Shown here one piece after another: positions 44,721 to 58,900 of a stretch of 64,000 bases of DNA. The DNA is from Apostichopus japonicus (lineage: Eukaryota > Echinodermata > Holothuroidea > Aspidochirotida > Stichopodidae). The position numbers and the translations under genes were made by a program. The notes below the pieces were generated by a model, which searched no databases, was not told the origin of the DNA, and saw nothing but the letters and a program-made list of their open reading frames with translations. The stretch lies in assembly GCF_037975245.1 (NCBI RefSeq), contig NC_092573.1, positions 16,792,265-16,856,264 on the forward strand, written 5' to 3'. The number at the start of each line of letters is the position of its first letter. Positions within the stretch are counted from its first letter, which is position 1.

Positions 44721-46603
44721 TAAAACTACAGAATGAACTGATGCAACATATACTTCAAATTTTTCAAAGCAGTTCCAATTTTGCTGGGTTTTGTCTTTTT
44801 TTTTAAATAATTAGGTCACGTTTAGGCTATATAATCCATGTTTCAAGCAGGTTTAGGATTCCCAATTTTAAATGTCAGTCTGAAAGCAATTTTTGGGCAC
44901 AGATTTTGAAAGATGCAATTTAACTATCATTTGCATGATTTTTTCTGGTTTACACAATACCTTTTTCTTCTGCAAGGAACAAAGAAATGGAAGAAGAAAA
45001 AAAAGAAGAAAAAAGAGGACTTGGACACCTTTCTTTGAATTGTTTTGTGGTAATCAAATATTAACAGGTGATGATACTGTTGTTGTAATAGAAATGTATA
45101 CCAATAAGAACATATGTAATAACATACTTGCTGATTGATTCAATTAGGTCAATCGTTGGTCTGAACTTTTTGTTTGATCACCTATTTTATCAAATCTAGA
45201 GTATTATACACCAATAGATTACAACTGATGAGACTAAGAAACCTTCCTAATTAATTAATTAATATTTATTGTTTGCTTCATAAACAAGTAGTATCTCTGT
45301 GACTCTTCTACTACACATTTTAATCAAATTGACTCCCAAAGCTTTTTGAATAGTTTAAATAGAAAAGAAACACTTCATGAACCATTTTATTTAATGTTAA
45401 AGTTGTTCACAAGTCAGTACAAGTTCAGGATTGGTAGAGATACAGTATCAAAATTATCATAGCTTTATTTGATGTTCGTAAACAGCAGGCACTGTTGGGG
45501 GATAACTGCAGTTCATGATCAAATACGGTGGTGATCTGAGGATGTTGAACTATTAAAAGGCTAAACCACAAGTACACTAAAATTAGACTGCTAGATTTAG
45601 GTGATAAATCTCAAGATTTTTATCCTACTCATGCATTGAAAACATTTATCATCACAAATGGATAGAGATAGTCAGCTAAACAAATAAGTTTCAACATATA
45701 TAACAGAGCATAGTGAACATCCATTCTCCAGCGGCTACTAGCTTTGTTTGTGATTCTCTTTGCACTGTGTGAGAAATGTCTCAAAATGTCTCATTTTAAA
45801 ATAAAACAAAACTGTTAGCAAACTGCTTATCCACTAAAGAGCCTGTGTAAGAGAATGTGTAAAAGTAAGAGGTCCTGGCATTTTCATCCTAGCACGATAA
45901 AATGGTGGTATTAAGAATATAAAATTATAAGTCATCATCTTTCCAATAGAGTTAGCTTTGACAAAGAATATGTTGGTATGTTAGGGCAGAAATTTTATGC
46001 AATGAAGAGAGAAATCTGGGATAAGCATAGTACCCCAAAAAAAAGGAAGAGAGAAATGTAAAATATAACAACAGAAACGGTAACAGTAGACACAAATCCT
46101 AAACCTGCATTAATAGTAAAGTTTAACTTAGGGTTATGCCAATAGCTAACAAAGCAATCCAATTTTATCAGAGGAGCAGAGTGGTTAGGAAGGGGAAGAG
46201 TGTATGAAGTGGGAACAATTTCATGATTTTGCATACAGTAATAATCTTCTTGCTTGATACATGGCAATGAAGTTTGTGAAATGAAAAAATAAAGAAAAGG
46301 CTCTCATACATTTATTAATGATGTAATAGGAAATGAGTATGATATAAAATGTGCAGGAACAAGTAGAAACAGTTAACAGATTATAGAAAAGACTTGACAG
46401 CTGAAATATGCATTAAAACAATCAACTTTGTATTTTGATGGTGGTTTTATACAAAAAAAATTCTTGGTTGTCTTCATTTCAGTTTAATCTCCTTGCTTGA
46501 ATTTCAGCTACATTTCATACAAGAAACACTTTCCTGACAATGGAATCGTTGCACGTCTGTATGTTGTCTCCCTTAATTAATCTCCTCTCTTGAAGGAAAA
46601 TCC

Positions 46604-46618
46604 TTTATTGCTTTTATT
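46604..46618 (-). terminator. Candidate CCNB1IP1 polyadenylation signals (two AATAAA)
   Basis: Minus-strand AATAAA at 46618-46613 and 46609-46604, 121-135 nt after the stop codon: a typical short 3' UTR. Confidence 0.6.
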
Positions 46619-46738
46619 GCTTCAAGAAGGAAGTTCACAAAGTACAATTTTGTAGTGACTTCTTTGACAAGTCCTCATCTTCGAAGGAATTTAAAAAAAA
46701 AAACAGGTTAAAGATAGTTACTGTCGGATTCTGTCGAA

Positions 46739-46938
46739 TTACTTCAGAGAGCTGCTGAAGTTTCTTTGTCCAGGTGTAATTCTATTGAACAGTAAGCTAT
46801 CGTTAGAGGTAGGGGTTCCAAAAAACTCCATTTCAAACCGACTCTGTACTGCGAGATCCTGCTTAGCAAGCACAGTGCGCCTCGGTCTTTGCGGGGTGCT
46901 TGCTGAGCTGCTTATGGATGGCTGGAGTACAAAATCAC
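46739..46938 (-). CDS. CCNB1IP1: CCNB1IP1 terminal exon
   Basis: Acceptor ATTCCTTTCCCAG, phase 1; stop TAA at 46741-46739. Encodes 65 full codons beginning DFVLQPSISSSASTPQRPRR and ending TPGQRNFSSSLK: low-complexity, Ser/Thr/Pro-rich. More GC-rich than the surrounding DNA, as real exons here are. Confidence 0.7.
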
Positions 46939-49900
46939 CTGGGAAAGGAATGAAAGCAAATATCCTGTACTTAATTAAACTTGTGTTGGCTAACGTTAAC
47001 CCTGCAAAAAGCAAAACCAGAATGCAAAACTGCATAAGGTTGTGATCAATTGCTTTGTGGAATAATTTAATGAAGTTTAGAATCTGACATCTGCATTTTC
47101 CCTTTTGTGAGGTATCGGTTAACAACACAATTTGAGGTTTGCACACTTTGAGGCTTGAGCTCTCGTTACTTTTCACCATCACCAAGAAAACAATAATGTA
47201 CTTATAGCTTCTACTCATTGTGCAGGGGTATGGATTTATTCAAAGATATGTATTAAGCCAGATAGCAAAATTGAAATATATCAATGTGACACACTAGGCC
47301 AAGGGCGGCGGAAGCACTTTTAATCTGGGGGGGGCACCGACATCAAAGGGCACTTTGCAGAAATTCGATTGGACTGATGTAGCCTTATATTTAGTACCCT
47401 TTGTAACTCTTATTGTATTATCTTATTTGCGTATACACATCACTCCATCAACGCCACCCCCCCCCCCCTCAAGGAAAATATGCATACTAGCACTGCAATA
47501 TCCAATGTGCAAATTGTGAAACAAGGAACAAGTTTTCTTTTGAGACAAAATGAGGTGAAATCATGCTAGTTGCCAATGTAGGAATCCTCCGAATTAGAGT
47601 TTTATTTTTTGTTAATATCTTTAAAAAAAAATTCCATTCGAAATAGCTTTGAGTTTCACCCACAGAAATTCTTTAAAAGTCAGGGGCGTAGCCAGGATTT
47701 GCAAAGTTGTATGCACGACTATCTGAGCGGAGCGCCACCATCGGCTGGCGCGGAGCGCACAAGAAAATTTTTGGTTTTACAAACCCCTCAGATGGCCGGA
47801 AACGGCCCTTCCCGAGTGTTCATTGTGGTTCCCTGGCCTCTTCCTAACTTGAGACACCTCAATTTTTATGTAGAAAAAGGGCACATTTTTAACCTGAGGA
47901 AAAGTGGGGGGGCACGTGCCCCCTGTGCCCCCCCGGTTCCGCCGCCCTTGCACTAGGCTGTAGCATAATGTGTCACATTGATATATTTCAAGATCAACAA
48001 CATACTTCAAAGAAGTCCTATAAAATTAAAAGCATTGAGATATGACAGCTGATAACAGAGATGGACACTTTTCTTGTATTCAGCATACTGATTGATCTCT
48101 ACTAAAACAACTCAATCATGCCTCGAAAAATATGTTAAAAAGTACTCGTATTTGGGGACTATGACTAAAAATATACTTGCGAAAAGGCAAAATTCACTGG
48201 CCACTGTGATTGCTGTTCAGGTCTCTATAGTACAAATCTACAACATCGATACTTTTGTAAACAAAGGTTAGCCACTTGGGCAGATACATGGTGCTACGTA
48301 ATTGCACATTGGAAAATTTTGTTTCTGTGCAGTATGAAATTGATTATATTGAATAAACTTCCAAAACAGGTGTCCATTTGACAAGAAACTTCATCGTGGT
48401 CATCATAACCTTGTATATCAGCATACACTGGGTTTCTATAGAAACTACAAGTGTAGTTAAAGTGCAATGATCAGTTCTTAACAGGAATGGATGCCTCCAC
48501 AAATGAGTATTCCATCTTTCACATGGCCAAACCCAAGCCTAAGGCTTCCTTTTCAACCCCTGAATATTTGTGCTCGGCATGTGACAGTGTCCTAGAGATA
48601 CATTCAACTGTAACTTCTGTACTATTTTTCATTTGAGTAAGGATAGTCCTAACCCATAATCGCTGTGTATTTATCACAGATCCTTATGCCCTGAGCAGAA
48701 ATGTTGTGACCAAGACATTGTAATTCTATTGCTGAAAATTTGCACTTATGTAAATTCAATTTCACATGATATTTTGACAAGCAAGAGAGAACATTTTCCA
48801 ATTTTCCATTGTATTCAGCTTGGGTAGAACCCCATATGACGATATTATTAAGATAGGATTGAACTCCTTTTAAGCCAGAAAGAATGGTACTCATCATTTT
48901 TTGAAATGCTGAAGGGACAGAGGAGAAAACAAAACAAACATGTTTGTACTGGTAGATGCCATCATGCATAATGAAAGCAGTAAGACCCTTGGAATCTGGG
49001 TGAAGCTCCAATTAGTGATATGCATGCACTAAATCAAGTTGACTGAAAACCCTTGCATTTCTAAATTCAACTAAACATTTCATCACTTTTTGGAAGTGGA
49101 AATCTATCTGGTATTATGGACTTAATAGCTTCTCGAAAATCAACACATAATCTAAAAGTACCATTTTTCTTCTAAGAAACAACAACTGGTGAGATCCAAT
49201 CAGAGGGGTCAATTATTTCAATGATTCCTTGACTCTCTGATTTACGTAATTCATTTGACACCATATCACTACAGCAAAAGGAAGGCGTTGTAATGTTTGT
49301 TGCACAGGTTAACCATTTTCCTTAACCCTATGCACAAGACCATGCACAGGATTGATTGACTCATGTATCTCAAAGTGATGCTGTATGATGCCACAGAGGC
49401 AGGTAAGGTATCTTTGATTGGATCAGTGATTGTTTCTTGTACATTATAACACTGGAAGAGTACTCACTGTGATATCAATTGGTAGTGCCCTAATCAGATC
49501 ACAACAAGGATGTTTGTGCCTTTGGTCACCACATGTAATGTTCCTAAGGCAGATTTGTCTCAGTAATGCACCATGGCTTTGAAACGGCCAAGAATGTTAA
49601 TTTCATGTTGCGTAAAAGAAGATAGCCGCTGTCCCATCTGAGGTTTCTCTAGGGCCTCTTTCAGAAGGAACTTATTAAAAGTCTCAGCAATTAGGACTGA
49701 AACTCCGGACCCAGTGTCTACCATCAGCCGTACAGGAGCAGCATTAAGAAAAAAATCACACAGGAGGGGCTTGGCAGTAAAGTAGGCGTCGTCAGAGATA
49801 AAACGTGAAGAGTATCAGAATTTGCAGGATTCTCTGATAAACCATCGCAACTGGAGGAATCGGAAGGGAAAGGGGTAGAAGAAGCTTCAACATGCTGGAC

Positions 49901-52900
49901 ATTACAGGAAGGAGGCTCTAAAAACCAAGAATTACACACCTGCGAAAAATTATGTCCAAATTTCTGACAACGATTGCACAGTTTATCACTTGCAGAGCAC
50001 AAAGGATCCTTTGCCAAATGTCTGCTGGAATTACAACGATAACTATGACGCTTATGATTGACATGTTGGTAGGGCCATCCTGGGGAGAGAACTACTTTGT
50101 GGCTTATGTCGAGAAGTGTTTGAGCCAAAAGGTTTACATTGGTTAATGGCATAAACTGCATGTGAACCAGTGGTAAAAGTTTTTGAATCACAAATTCATT
50201 CTTAACTCAATGGGGAATGCCCAAACTTTTTTCCAACGTCAAAACTTTTTCTATAAGCAATCTGTCCCCTATCTGGTTGCACCATGTTTTGTCAATAACT
50301 GGTCCCTACGCATTTTGTCATGCTTATCGCTGAAGTCACAGGTTTTGGCCAGATCGTGTATGGCCAAAATTAAAGAATCAACAGACGCACCGTGCTGCTG
50401 CGATCGTTGCTTAAATATGTAACATTCCGACACCACATTGAAAGTCCTAGAAAATTGGTTTTGTACTGTAATTTATGTTCAAAGACATTAGAGTCAGTTA
50501 AAGGGGTGGCATCATGACTTATTCTAGCACGGTCTATTTTGGTCCCTTAGAGAATATGTTCAAATGTGTCTCTGCACTACACTTAGTTCCATAGGCATAG
50601 GAGGCAGGGGGCTGTGGGGCTGCAGCCTCCTTATCAAAAAATTTTGTGAAAATTCGGGCAATATGCTGATAATTTTTCGGGCACCTACTGAAAGAAAATT
50701 AATTTGCAATGTGTTTTTCAATTGTTAAACTTATATTAGTATTGCCATTATTATTGTAACAACTTCCCCAATAATTCTAACCAATATGGAAGGGTAATAA
50801 CTAGGCAAATGATTGTATGTTATTGGCATGCGATGTAATAACAGATGCATGCCTATATAATATGCACATTAAGATGTTGAACACGCTTAGAGCGCGAAAA
50901 ATTGTAGTTATATTTTTGGGGTAAGTCGTTACAGCCCTCCCAAATCAAATTGGGCTCCTACGCCTATGCTTAGTTCCATATACCTTTATGATCACCATAA
51001 TTACGTATTACTGTATGGTATGCTTCATGCGTTTGTTTACAAAGGGAGATGTTATATCCTTATAATGAATCAACCCCCACCCCCCCCCCCCACCAAAACG
51101 TGTCCATTTGTCAACTGGAATAAGCTGACAGGTTAACATAATCTATCCCTAGACCATCCAATTATAGGTGACATTAAACCTCTTATCCATTACTCTCAAC
51201 TTGACCTTTCACTGATTCTCTGTATAAGTGCCCAAAATTCAAATATATCAGGACTTCTTCTTTGCTCAGCCTAGAAAGCTGTAGTGTTTAGTTTCTTTAC
51301 ATATTAGAATAAAAGTATTTGTCAAATGGACATCTGTTTTGGAAGTATATTCAATATAAGGATATAAAACTATAAAGTACCTTACTGCTAGTCGATTAGT
51401 AAGACTTCGTACATTTTCCCAATTATTTACCTTGTCTTTTAGCTGCAGATTGGTGCCCGATATCGATATTACTCCATTACACTGCCTAACTCAAAGCCAT
51501 TATCTTTTACGCAATGAAAATCTAAGGTTGAAAGAGAATCTATCTTCCAATCGCAACTGGTGTTGAGTGAAAATCTTTGCAAAAAATCCTAGCAACAATA
51601 ACAACAAACTTGTCTCAAAACTCCTTAAATTGTTGTATATTTTGGGAATTGACTGATGGCATGTAAGAAATGATAATTTTATGTTTGGTCACCTTAAGTG
51701 TTTCGGTTTACTGACACAAACAGTTTTAACAATGCTTATTGTTAGTAGTCTACCTGCATATAGATACTCTACTGTGCAGGGATTGCTTGCGCATAACCAA
51801 TATGACATTCAATAATTTCTTAATTGATTGAGAAATTAATATATGAACGCATAATATTTATGAATGCCTTTAAAACAAATTATGTACTTTGTAAGCTCAA
51901 ACTATTACCTCTAATAAATAGTTATTTTAGATTTTAACTAGGCCACAGTTTAGTTTTGTAAATGGCGCCTAGCCATTTTCGCCAATGTAACCACATCCAA
52001 ACCTGAAGTTTGTATTTGGCACTGAATCACGACAATTGCGAAATATGATGGAAAACTTCCAATGGCATCGCTGTATGTACAAAGAGTACACCTCTTTGCA
52101 CATAATGTATTTAGCAAAAGCATGCAGAGAACCAACACACTGTGGCCTATGAAAGTTCGTTCATGGGTCTTGATTCGAATCTATGGATGCCCATTAGCTA
52201 ATTTTCAATTGCGAACAGCCTCCAATTCTTATGAGGCGAAACGCACATGTTATGTAACAGGCTGTTAGATGGGAGATACGGTAGATTATAAAACAAGATT
52301 CCACAATTTAGCGTCTGGTAATTCCAAATGACCTTTGACCTCCACAAAAACAATAGGATTCTTGAACTGAATGTGTCACAACTACATAGTAAATATGAGA
52401 TTGGTCCAAGCTTTCCTTCTTGCGATATGGTGTTGACAAGGTTTTCACATTTCAACTCCTAGTGACCTGAAATGACCTTCGACCTCTGAAAACAATAGGC
52501 ATATTCTCCTACATGTGGTTCTCTTGCACACAAATATGCGATTGGTACAAGCTTCCCTTCTTGAGATATCGAGTTTCCAAGCAAAGCGTCACACACACAC
52601 ACAAGCACACACACACTCATCCGCCTGCATGGTATTAAACGATTTAAACAAAACCAAAAAGTGCTTTTCTGATGGGCACAATTTAGCACAAAATGATGTA
52701 ATATACTGATGAACTTTAACAAAGCCAGATTTACATAGCTGAATCATATTTTATTTACATTAATGCCTCTATTTAATCATAGAATTATGTAGGCTTTTTA
52801 AGACTTAAAAAAATGTATTATAAAATGATACAAAACACTTCAATTCACATTACATTTCTTGGTATTATTGTGCATCAATTTCTCAAATTTGCATGAGAAC

Positions 52901-55900
52901 ATATCCATGCCATGCAATGCTAGAAAATAGTATCCCCTGTATTTGCGATATAAGTGTGCCAGAGTCAATTGTACTTATTCAATGAAAAAAATATGGATTG
53001 CTTTTTTTAGAGAGCAGCTCAAACACTGTCTGTGTCAGCACTGACCTACAATTTATAATTTCAATATATAAGAATCCAATAACAACAACCACATAATGAA
53101 CCCTCTGTAAAAAGGTCTCACAGCAAATTGGTTTCAGTCACGCAATCTTCACGAACGTGACCCCTAGCTGGTTGAATATACAGAAGACTCACAAAGTCAT
53201 GATAAAAAGTTTGATCGGCATACCTTGCAAAACAGAATTATATTCCAGCTGATTTGCCATCTCTGTGGTTTCTTTTGTTGTTTTTTAGTAACAAAAATAA
53301 TGATCAAAGCCCATTCAACAAAACAATTGAATATAAAATTTAAAGGAGTATTTTGAGAGAAAAGAAACAAACAGGCCAAAAAGTTGCCACACCTTCAGCC
53401 ATGCAGTGAGTTTGAGCTGCTCACAATGCAATCAAAGTAACATGACCTCCAAATGCCTGAGATATCATACATTGCATGCATACATAGACTGTTCCATTAT
53501 TGAATGGATGGGTGTACATTTTCCTATGAGAAACAACACAAATTAACTTAAAAGAAAAGGAAATATAAGCAGGAAAAGAAATATTAGGAAGAAAGGAAAC
53601 CAAAAATGAGGGATAAGTACTTGTCCTAACAATGTATCTTCATGCAATAGCATATGCCATATGGCATATGCACAATTGACAATTAACTTCCTGTATAAAC
53701 AAATAGTCATTCTAATAGTGGAAAATATAGGCATGGAGGAATCTCTATACATGGTGAGCTTGATGATATAGAGAGTTAATCAGCTGTGTGTATCTGCCTA
53801 AGGTCGACAAACAAAACTTAACATATGCACTACTCAATGCTGCATGCCTCTTTGATATAGCTAGTGTACACTGGCCATCTATAGGCTGCTGGAAGTGCTA
53901 GAAAATCATGGCAGCAGTTTTCTCTTGAACTGGAATGGTTTCATCCAAGACTTTTCACATGCCTCACTTTTATCAGTGCTGCAGGTTGGATCATAAATTC
54001 TAACTGACTTATGTCCATAAGTTTGTGTGGTTTTTACTGACTGACATGTAGCTATAAAAATAATCATAATAACCATTATTGGTTGTTTCTGCTGTGAGAT
54101 TGAAGTCTCCAGAAAGTACTCAAAGAAAATTTGTTACAAATTTAGAAAAGAGCAATAGACATATTTCAAGCTTTCAAGATTAAACTCAATTGTGAAACTG
54201 ACACAACATTTGTGGGCCAAATCAGATAGACCAAAGTCCAGTGGTGCCATGGGAAAGTGCCACGTATACAAATGAGAATCACAGCTTTGATAAATGTTGG
54301 GGGCCATGTGTCCCTAGCTCTCCCCTATCCTCCACCCCCCTCCCTTATTGTTGTGTCCCTGTTGTGTAACAGGAGAAATATACTATACATACGTTCTGCT
54401 GGTGACTGGTGGTGCCCAGCGCTGTCACCCCCTCCAAAATGAATATTCCTAGGCAACGGATCTACTGGAAAGAATAAAAGGAATATCACCATGAATAAAA
54501 TCATAAAATAAATTAAAGAAGTTGATGAAATAAGTGACTGAAAATATGTTCTTTCACATTCACAGGAAAATAAGGTGCAATCAAGTTGGAAAACATAAAT
54601 AGCCAGAACCAAATATATTAATCTAGCTCACTCAAAACCAAAACACCACTTAATGGCCCTAAAAATTCCACCTCTCCCTTTAAACATATTTAATGTAGGT
54701 ATAACTACGCCTTCATATCAACTAGAGAGCTGAAACAGCAGCAACATTGGGAATTTATTCTGTCGAAACACTTGCTTAAACGCATGCCTTGATAATGTTG
54801 CACCTTCTGTGATATGCACATGCATATTGGCGTTTTTCTTTGCTGACTTACCCTGTTCTGCCAAGAGAGGTATTTCAAAGGGTAAACCTCTGGGGATAAA
54901 GTTATCGACTTTCTCGTTGTTGTTTCCCTCCTCCTCAGATGGTTCTATATTGGAAATCGAAATCGTCCGCCTGAAGAATAGAGATTGTTGAACCAGGTGA
55001 AAAGTAAAGAGAATAGTATTTTCCATGGCAGATATCCAAGCAAGAAAGAAGTTATGGTCACTAACATAGACGTAGGAGCCTAATTTGATTTGGGGGTCTG
55101 TAACGACTTGCCCGAGAAATATAACCACAATTTTCCACGTGCCCCGCGCGTGTTCAACATCTTAATGTGCATATCATATAGGCATTCATAGGTTATTACA
55201 TCACATGCCAATAACATACAATCATTTCCCGTGTTATTACCTTTCCATATTGGTTAGAATTATTGGTGAAGTTGTTACAATAATAATGATAATAATAATA
55301 GAAGTTTAACCATTCTAATAAACATTGCAAATTATTTTTCTTTCAGTAGGTGCTCGAAAAATTCTCAGCATATTGTTCCAATTTTCACAAACATTTTGGG
55401 TTGGGGGGTCTGCAGCCACCCCCCCCCCCCAGCCTCATACGCCTATGGCCACTAATAAGCCAGAACTAAAGTACAACCAATATAGAAAAACCTCCTTCAA
55501 CCCCTAACAGACCGGTCAAAATAACACCAGTATAGTAGGAAGTATGATTAAGAATTTTGGTCAGAAAATTTTCGAAAATAATTTCTTGGTGTACAAATAT
55601 TAAACCCTCTTATAACGGCTATTATAAAACTTGGTTGAAGGAAATGAAAAAATAGCAGATATTTCCGAAACCGAACACTACACACATAGGCGTAGGAGGC
55701 GTGGGGAGGGGGCTCCTCCTAAAAGAAAAATAAATTGCAATGATGTAGCTAAAGGAAATGAATCTCCTTGATAATTAAAATAAAGTTGTAAGCTTGGCCA
55801 ACTAATTCGCCATTACCATGGAGGTAAAAAACAGACCATTACTAATGTAAAAGCATGGAGGTAAAAACAGATGGTAAAACAAAGAATTTGACATAATTTG

Positions 55901-58900
55901 ACCTCCATGCTTTTACTACATCTACATAAGACATTTCGTTGTTTACATTAGCATCCCGCGGTATACTGCAATTTCCACGGACCGTACGGTACACGATGGC
56001 ATGCGGTGTAATAACCGATGCTTGCTTATATGATATTGACTTTAGCATGTTGAACGCGCACGAAAATTTTTGGTTATTTTTTTTCGGGCAAGTCGTTATA
56101 GCCCCCAAATCAAATTGGGTTCCTATAACTACACACATCGACAGTTTTGAGGCTGTTCATCCTGGAACCGCCATTTTCATGCTGACTGATATGATGTCAT
56201 ATCTGCTGTTTGCTTTACAAATTCGAACAGGCGCGTAGCGAATAATTTGCCGAGGGGTGAAGCCCGAAGGCAAACTATCTAAGCGTAGCGCCACCACGAG
56301 TTGGCGCGAAGCGTACAATACAATTTTGGCCGAAACTGCCTCCCAGATCGCTGGAAATGGCACTTCACAGGACCATGGGTTGGCGCGAAGCGTAAAAGAA
56401 CATTTTGGCCGAAAATGCCTCCCAGATCGCTGGAAATGACACTTCCCATGCCTTTGAGTTGCATCGAAGCATTTTCTATTTTGAAATTACTAGCGATATC
56501 ATAATAAAAAAATATACTCGGGGGGGGGGGGGGCGTTGGTCCCCTTCCCGAAATGCGTCATGTTCCCCGACGACACGGTCGAGTTCGAGACCAGCCACAG
56601 TTGGTTTCATAGCACAAATGTTTAAGGCGTCCATACACACACACGCGTTATGATAGACCATATATAGTATATATATATAGATACATTAGTGAGAGAGGAA
56701 TAATGGAAACGTCAAAAATGGAGTTGTCGGTGTAAGGGGTAGGGTGAGGCGCACGCCCCTTCCGAAATCCTCGATCCGTCACTGGCTACCCTGTTTATAT
56801 AATAGGGATCAGCGCTGTAATTATGTCACTGTTCCCCTTTCTCTTCCCTTGGCGTTTTTTTCTTTTACTCCCTCCTTTTCTCCTTTTTCTCCCTTTCTTC
56901 TTTTCCCTTCCTTCCCCTCCTCCTCCTCTTTTCCCCTCTCTTTTCCCTTTTTTCTCTCCTCTTTTTCTCTCCTCTTTTACTGACCCGGGGGGCACGCCCC
57001 CAGCCTGGATACGCGCCTGATATGAAAAAAACTCCATAATTTTTTCATCATCATCATAGGAGTGTTAATAGCTCAGTGGTTAATGCCGGTGCCTTTCAAT
57101 CATTAGGTCCCAAGTTCAAGTCACTCCAAGATTAATGTATGTTGTCCAGTTACAGAGTTGTTGACGATTAAAAAATTCATAATCATGGATGTTAAATATG
57201 AATCTAAGAGACTGACTTCGGTCAGCCTGCGGCCTTGATAAGCCAATGATGGCTTCTTCGCGAGTTCCTGCTTGCAGAAGGATCTAAAATACATACATTC
57301 ATACACACACCCATACATCATCACAGTCCTAGTTCGGGAACTTTCATCCTATGATTCAGGAGAGGTGAAATTTTTAACCTTACGCTAATTTAATCTAATA
57401 TAATATAAACAGTGGAGAACGATGAGAGTTGTGACGATATTGAAGCACTTTGTTTCGGGGGCTGCAGGGATGCTTTCATTAGCAAGCTACACTGTAGCCA
57501 GGAAAGTTAACATTTCTGAAAGTAAAATAACAATTTAGATGGAAATTTCATGGTGTAGTTGCAAGTTAGCAATCTTTTGAAGAGTTAAAACGTTCAAAAA
57601 TTCCCTAACTCAGCTTTCTTCATAATATATTGTTCAGTTATTTGAGCGATTTTTTTTAATGATGTAAAGTCTGTACACATTCGTGTATATTGTATCAACA
57701 CCAAGCTTAGAGTGAACTCGGATCGATTCTGACCAATGTGCCGCACTGATGTCACATCTCCACGTTTTAAGTGTTAGATTCAAACATTTCAAGCACTCCA
57801 TCACAGAAACTAAAATGCATCACAGGGCAAGGCTTAGGGCGAAACACAGACAAAAAATGATATGACCAAAAGGACAGGATCCCATTTTTCACTAAACAAT
57901 TCCTTTAATAGCCTACACCTACAGTATGTCAACTAGATTTCCATAGAGGTCAATGTATGCAGTGGGGCCTATAAGCAAATATTGCTGTTTGATATATTTA
58001 TGTAAATGTTCTTATAATGGTGTATAGTTGCCTCCTTTTCTTTTTGCTGATGATCATGTAAACATTTGAGTTTTGGCAAACAATAGAGATCCTTTTAATA
58101 GTTAGATCTATAGATTGCAGAGCTCAAGAAGCTATTAAAAATTTCCTCCAAAGCACATTATCATTAATTAAATTTGTTGGTAATAAACAGATTACACAAT
58201 AGATTTTTGTGATATTTCCAGACTCCATTCCTGTTATCAAAGGTTTGGATTTCGAAGTCATAGAAATTGGCAAACACTTTAATACTACAGGAAAATTTTT
58301 TAATGGTCTTCTGAGATGACAAAATTTCTATTCAGACAACCAAAATCAACTGAACAACTAGCTGTTTACATCAAACTTGTAAACTAAATGCCCCAGATAG
58401 GAAAAGTGATAGATTGGTATCCACCACTTTGGAGATACTAAAATAACACAAGCACAACCATATGTCAACAAAGGGTTTAGTCATGACTTAACCTATGAGA
58501 ACCCATGGTAGAGAATCCGTAGTAATAGATAGAACAGACAAAGATCATATAGTGATTTGAGCAGGGCTCCAGATGATGCTACTTGTCCCAGTATCATCTG
58601 GCCCCAAAAACTTACATAATTGCAAGCAGCTGACCATTGTGACTGCTTGGGATGTGGGATATCAAATTATACTACAACCAATGTGTAAACTGAGACAGAA
58701 GTTCCCACTAACAACATAAAATGTCTGTTTTGCACACATATTATAATATGTAAAGAAAATACACACAACAGCTTTCTAGGCTGAGCAAAGTAGAAGTCCT
58801 GATATATTTCAATTCTGGGCACTTATACAGAGAATCAGTGACAGGCCAAAATGAGTAATAGATTATGTAAACCTACTGTCAACTTATTCCAGTTAACAAA

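Larger units (their letters stand above)
41600..46600. other. BHMT/CCNB1IP1 convergent intergenic region
   Basis: Mostly unique AT-rich DNA with no recognised exon. Holds a hAT-like MITE (42408-42769) and an inverted pair of one repeat (43107-43345 and 44400-44700). Confidence 0.5.

Noticed and set aside
46739-47218. A 159-aa frame whose interior MQFCILVLLFAGLTLA looks like a signal peptide of a secreted precursor with an RPRR site
   Set aside because: A strong acceptor (TTCCTTTCCCAG) splits the frame at 46938, and the downstream part joins in phase to CCNB1IP1 exons. The signal-like part is intron read-through.
56227-57018. A single intact hAT element
   Set aside because: The TIR-like ends agree for only 10 bp and the flanking octamers do not match; kept only as a low-confidence region.
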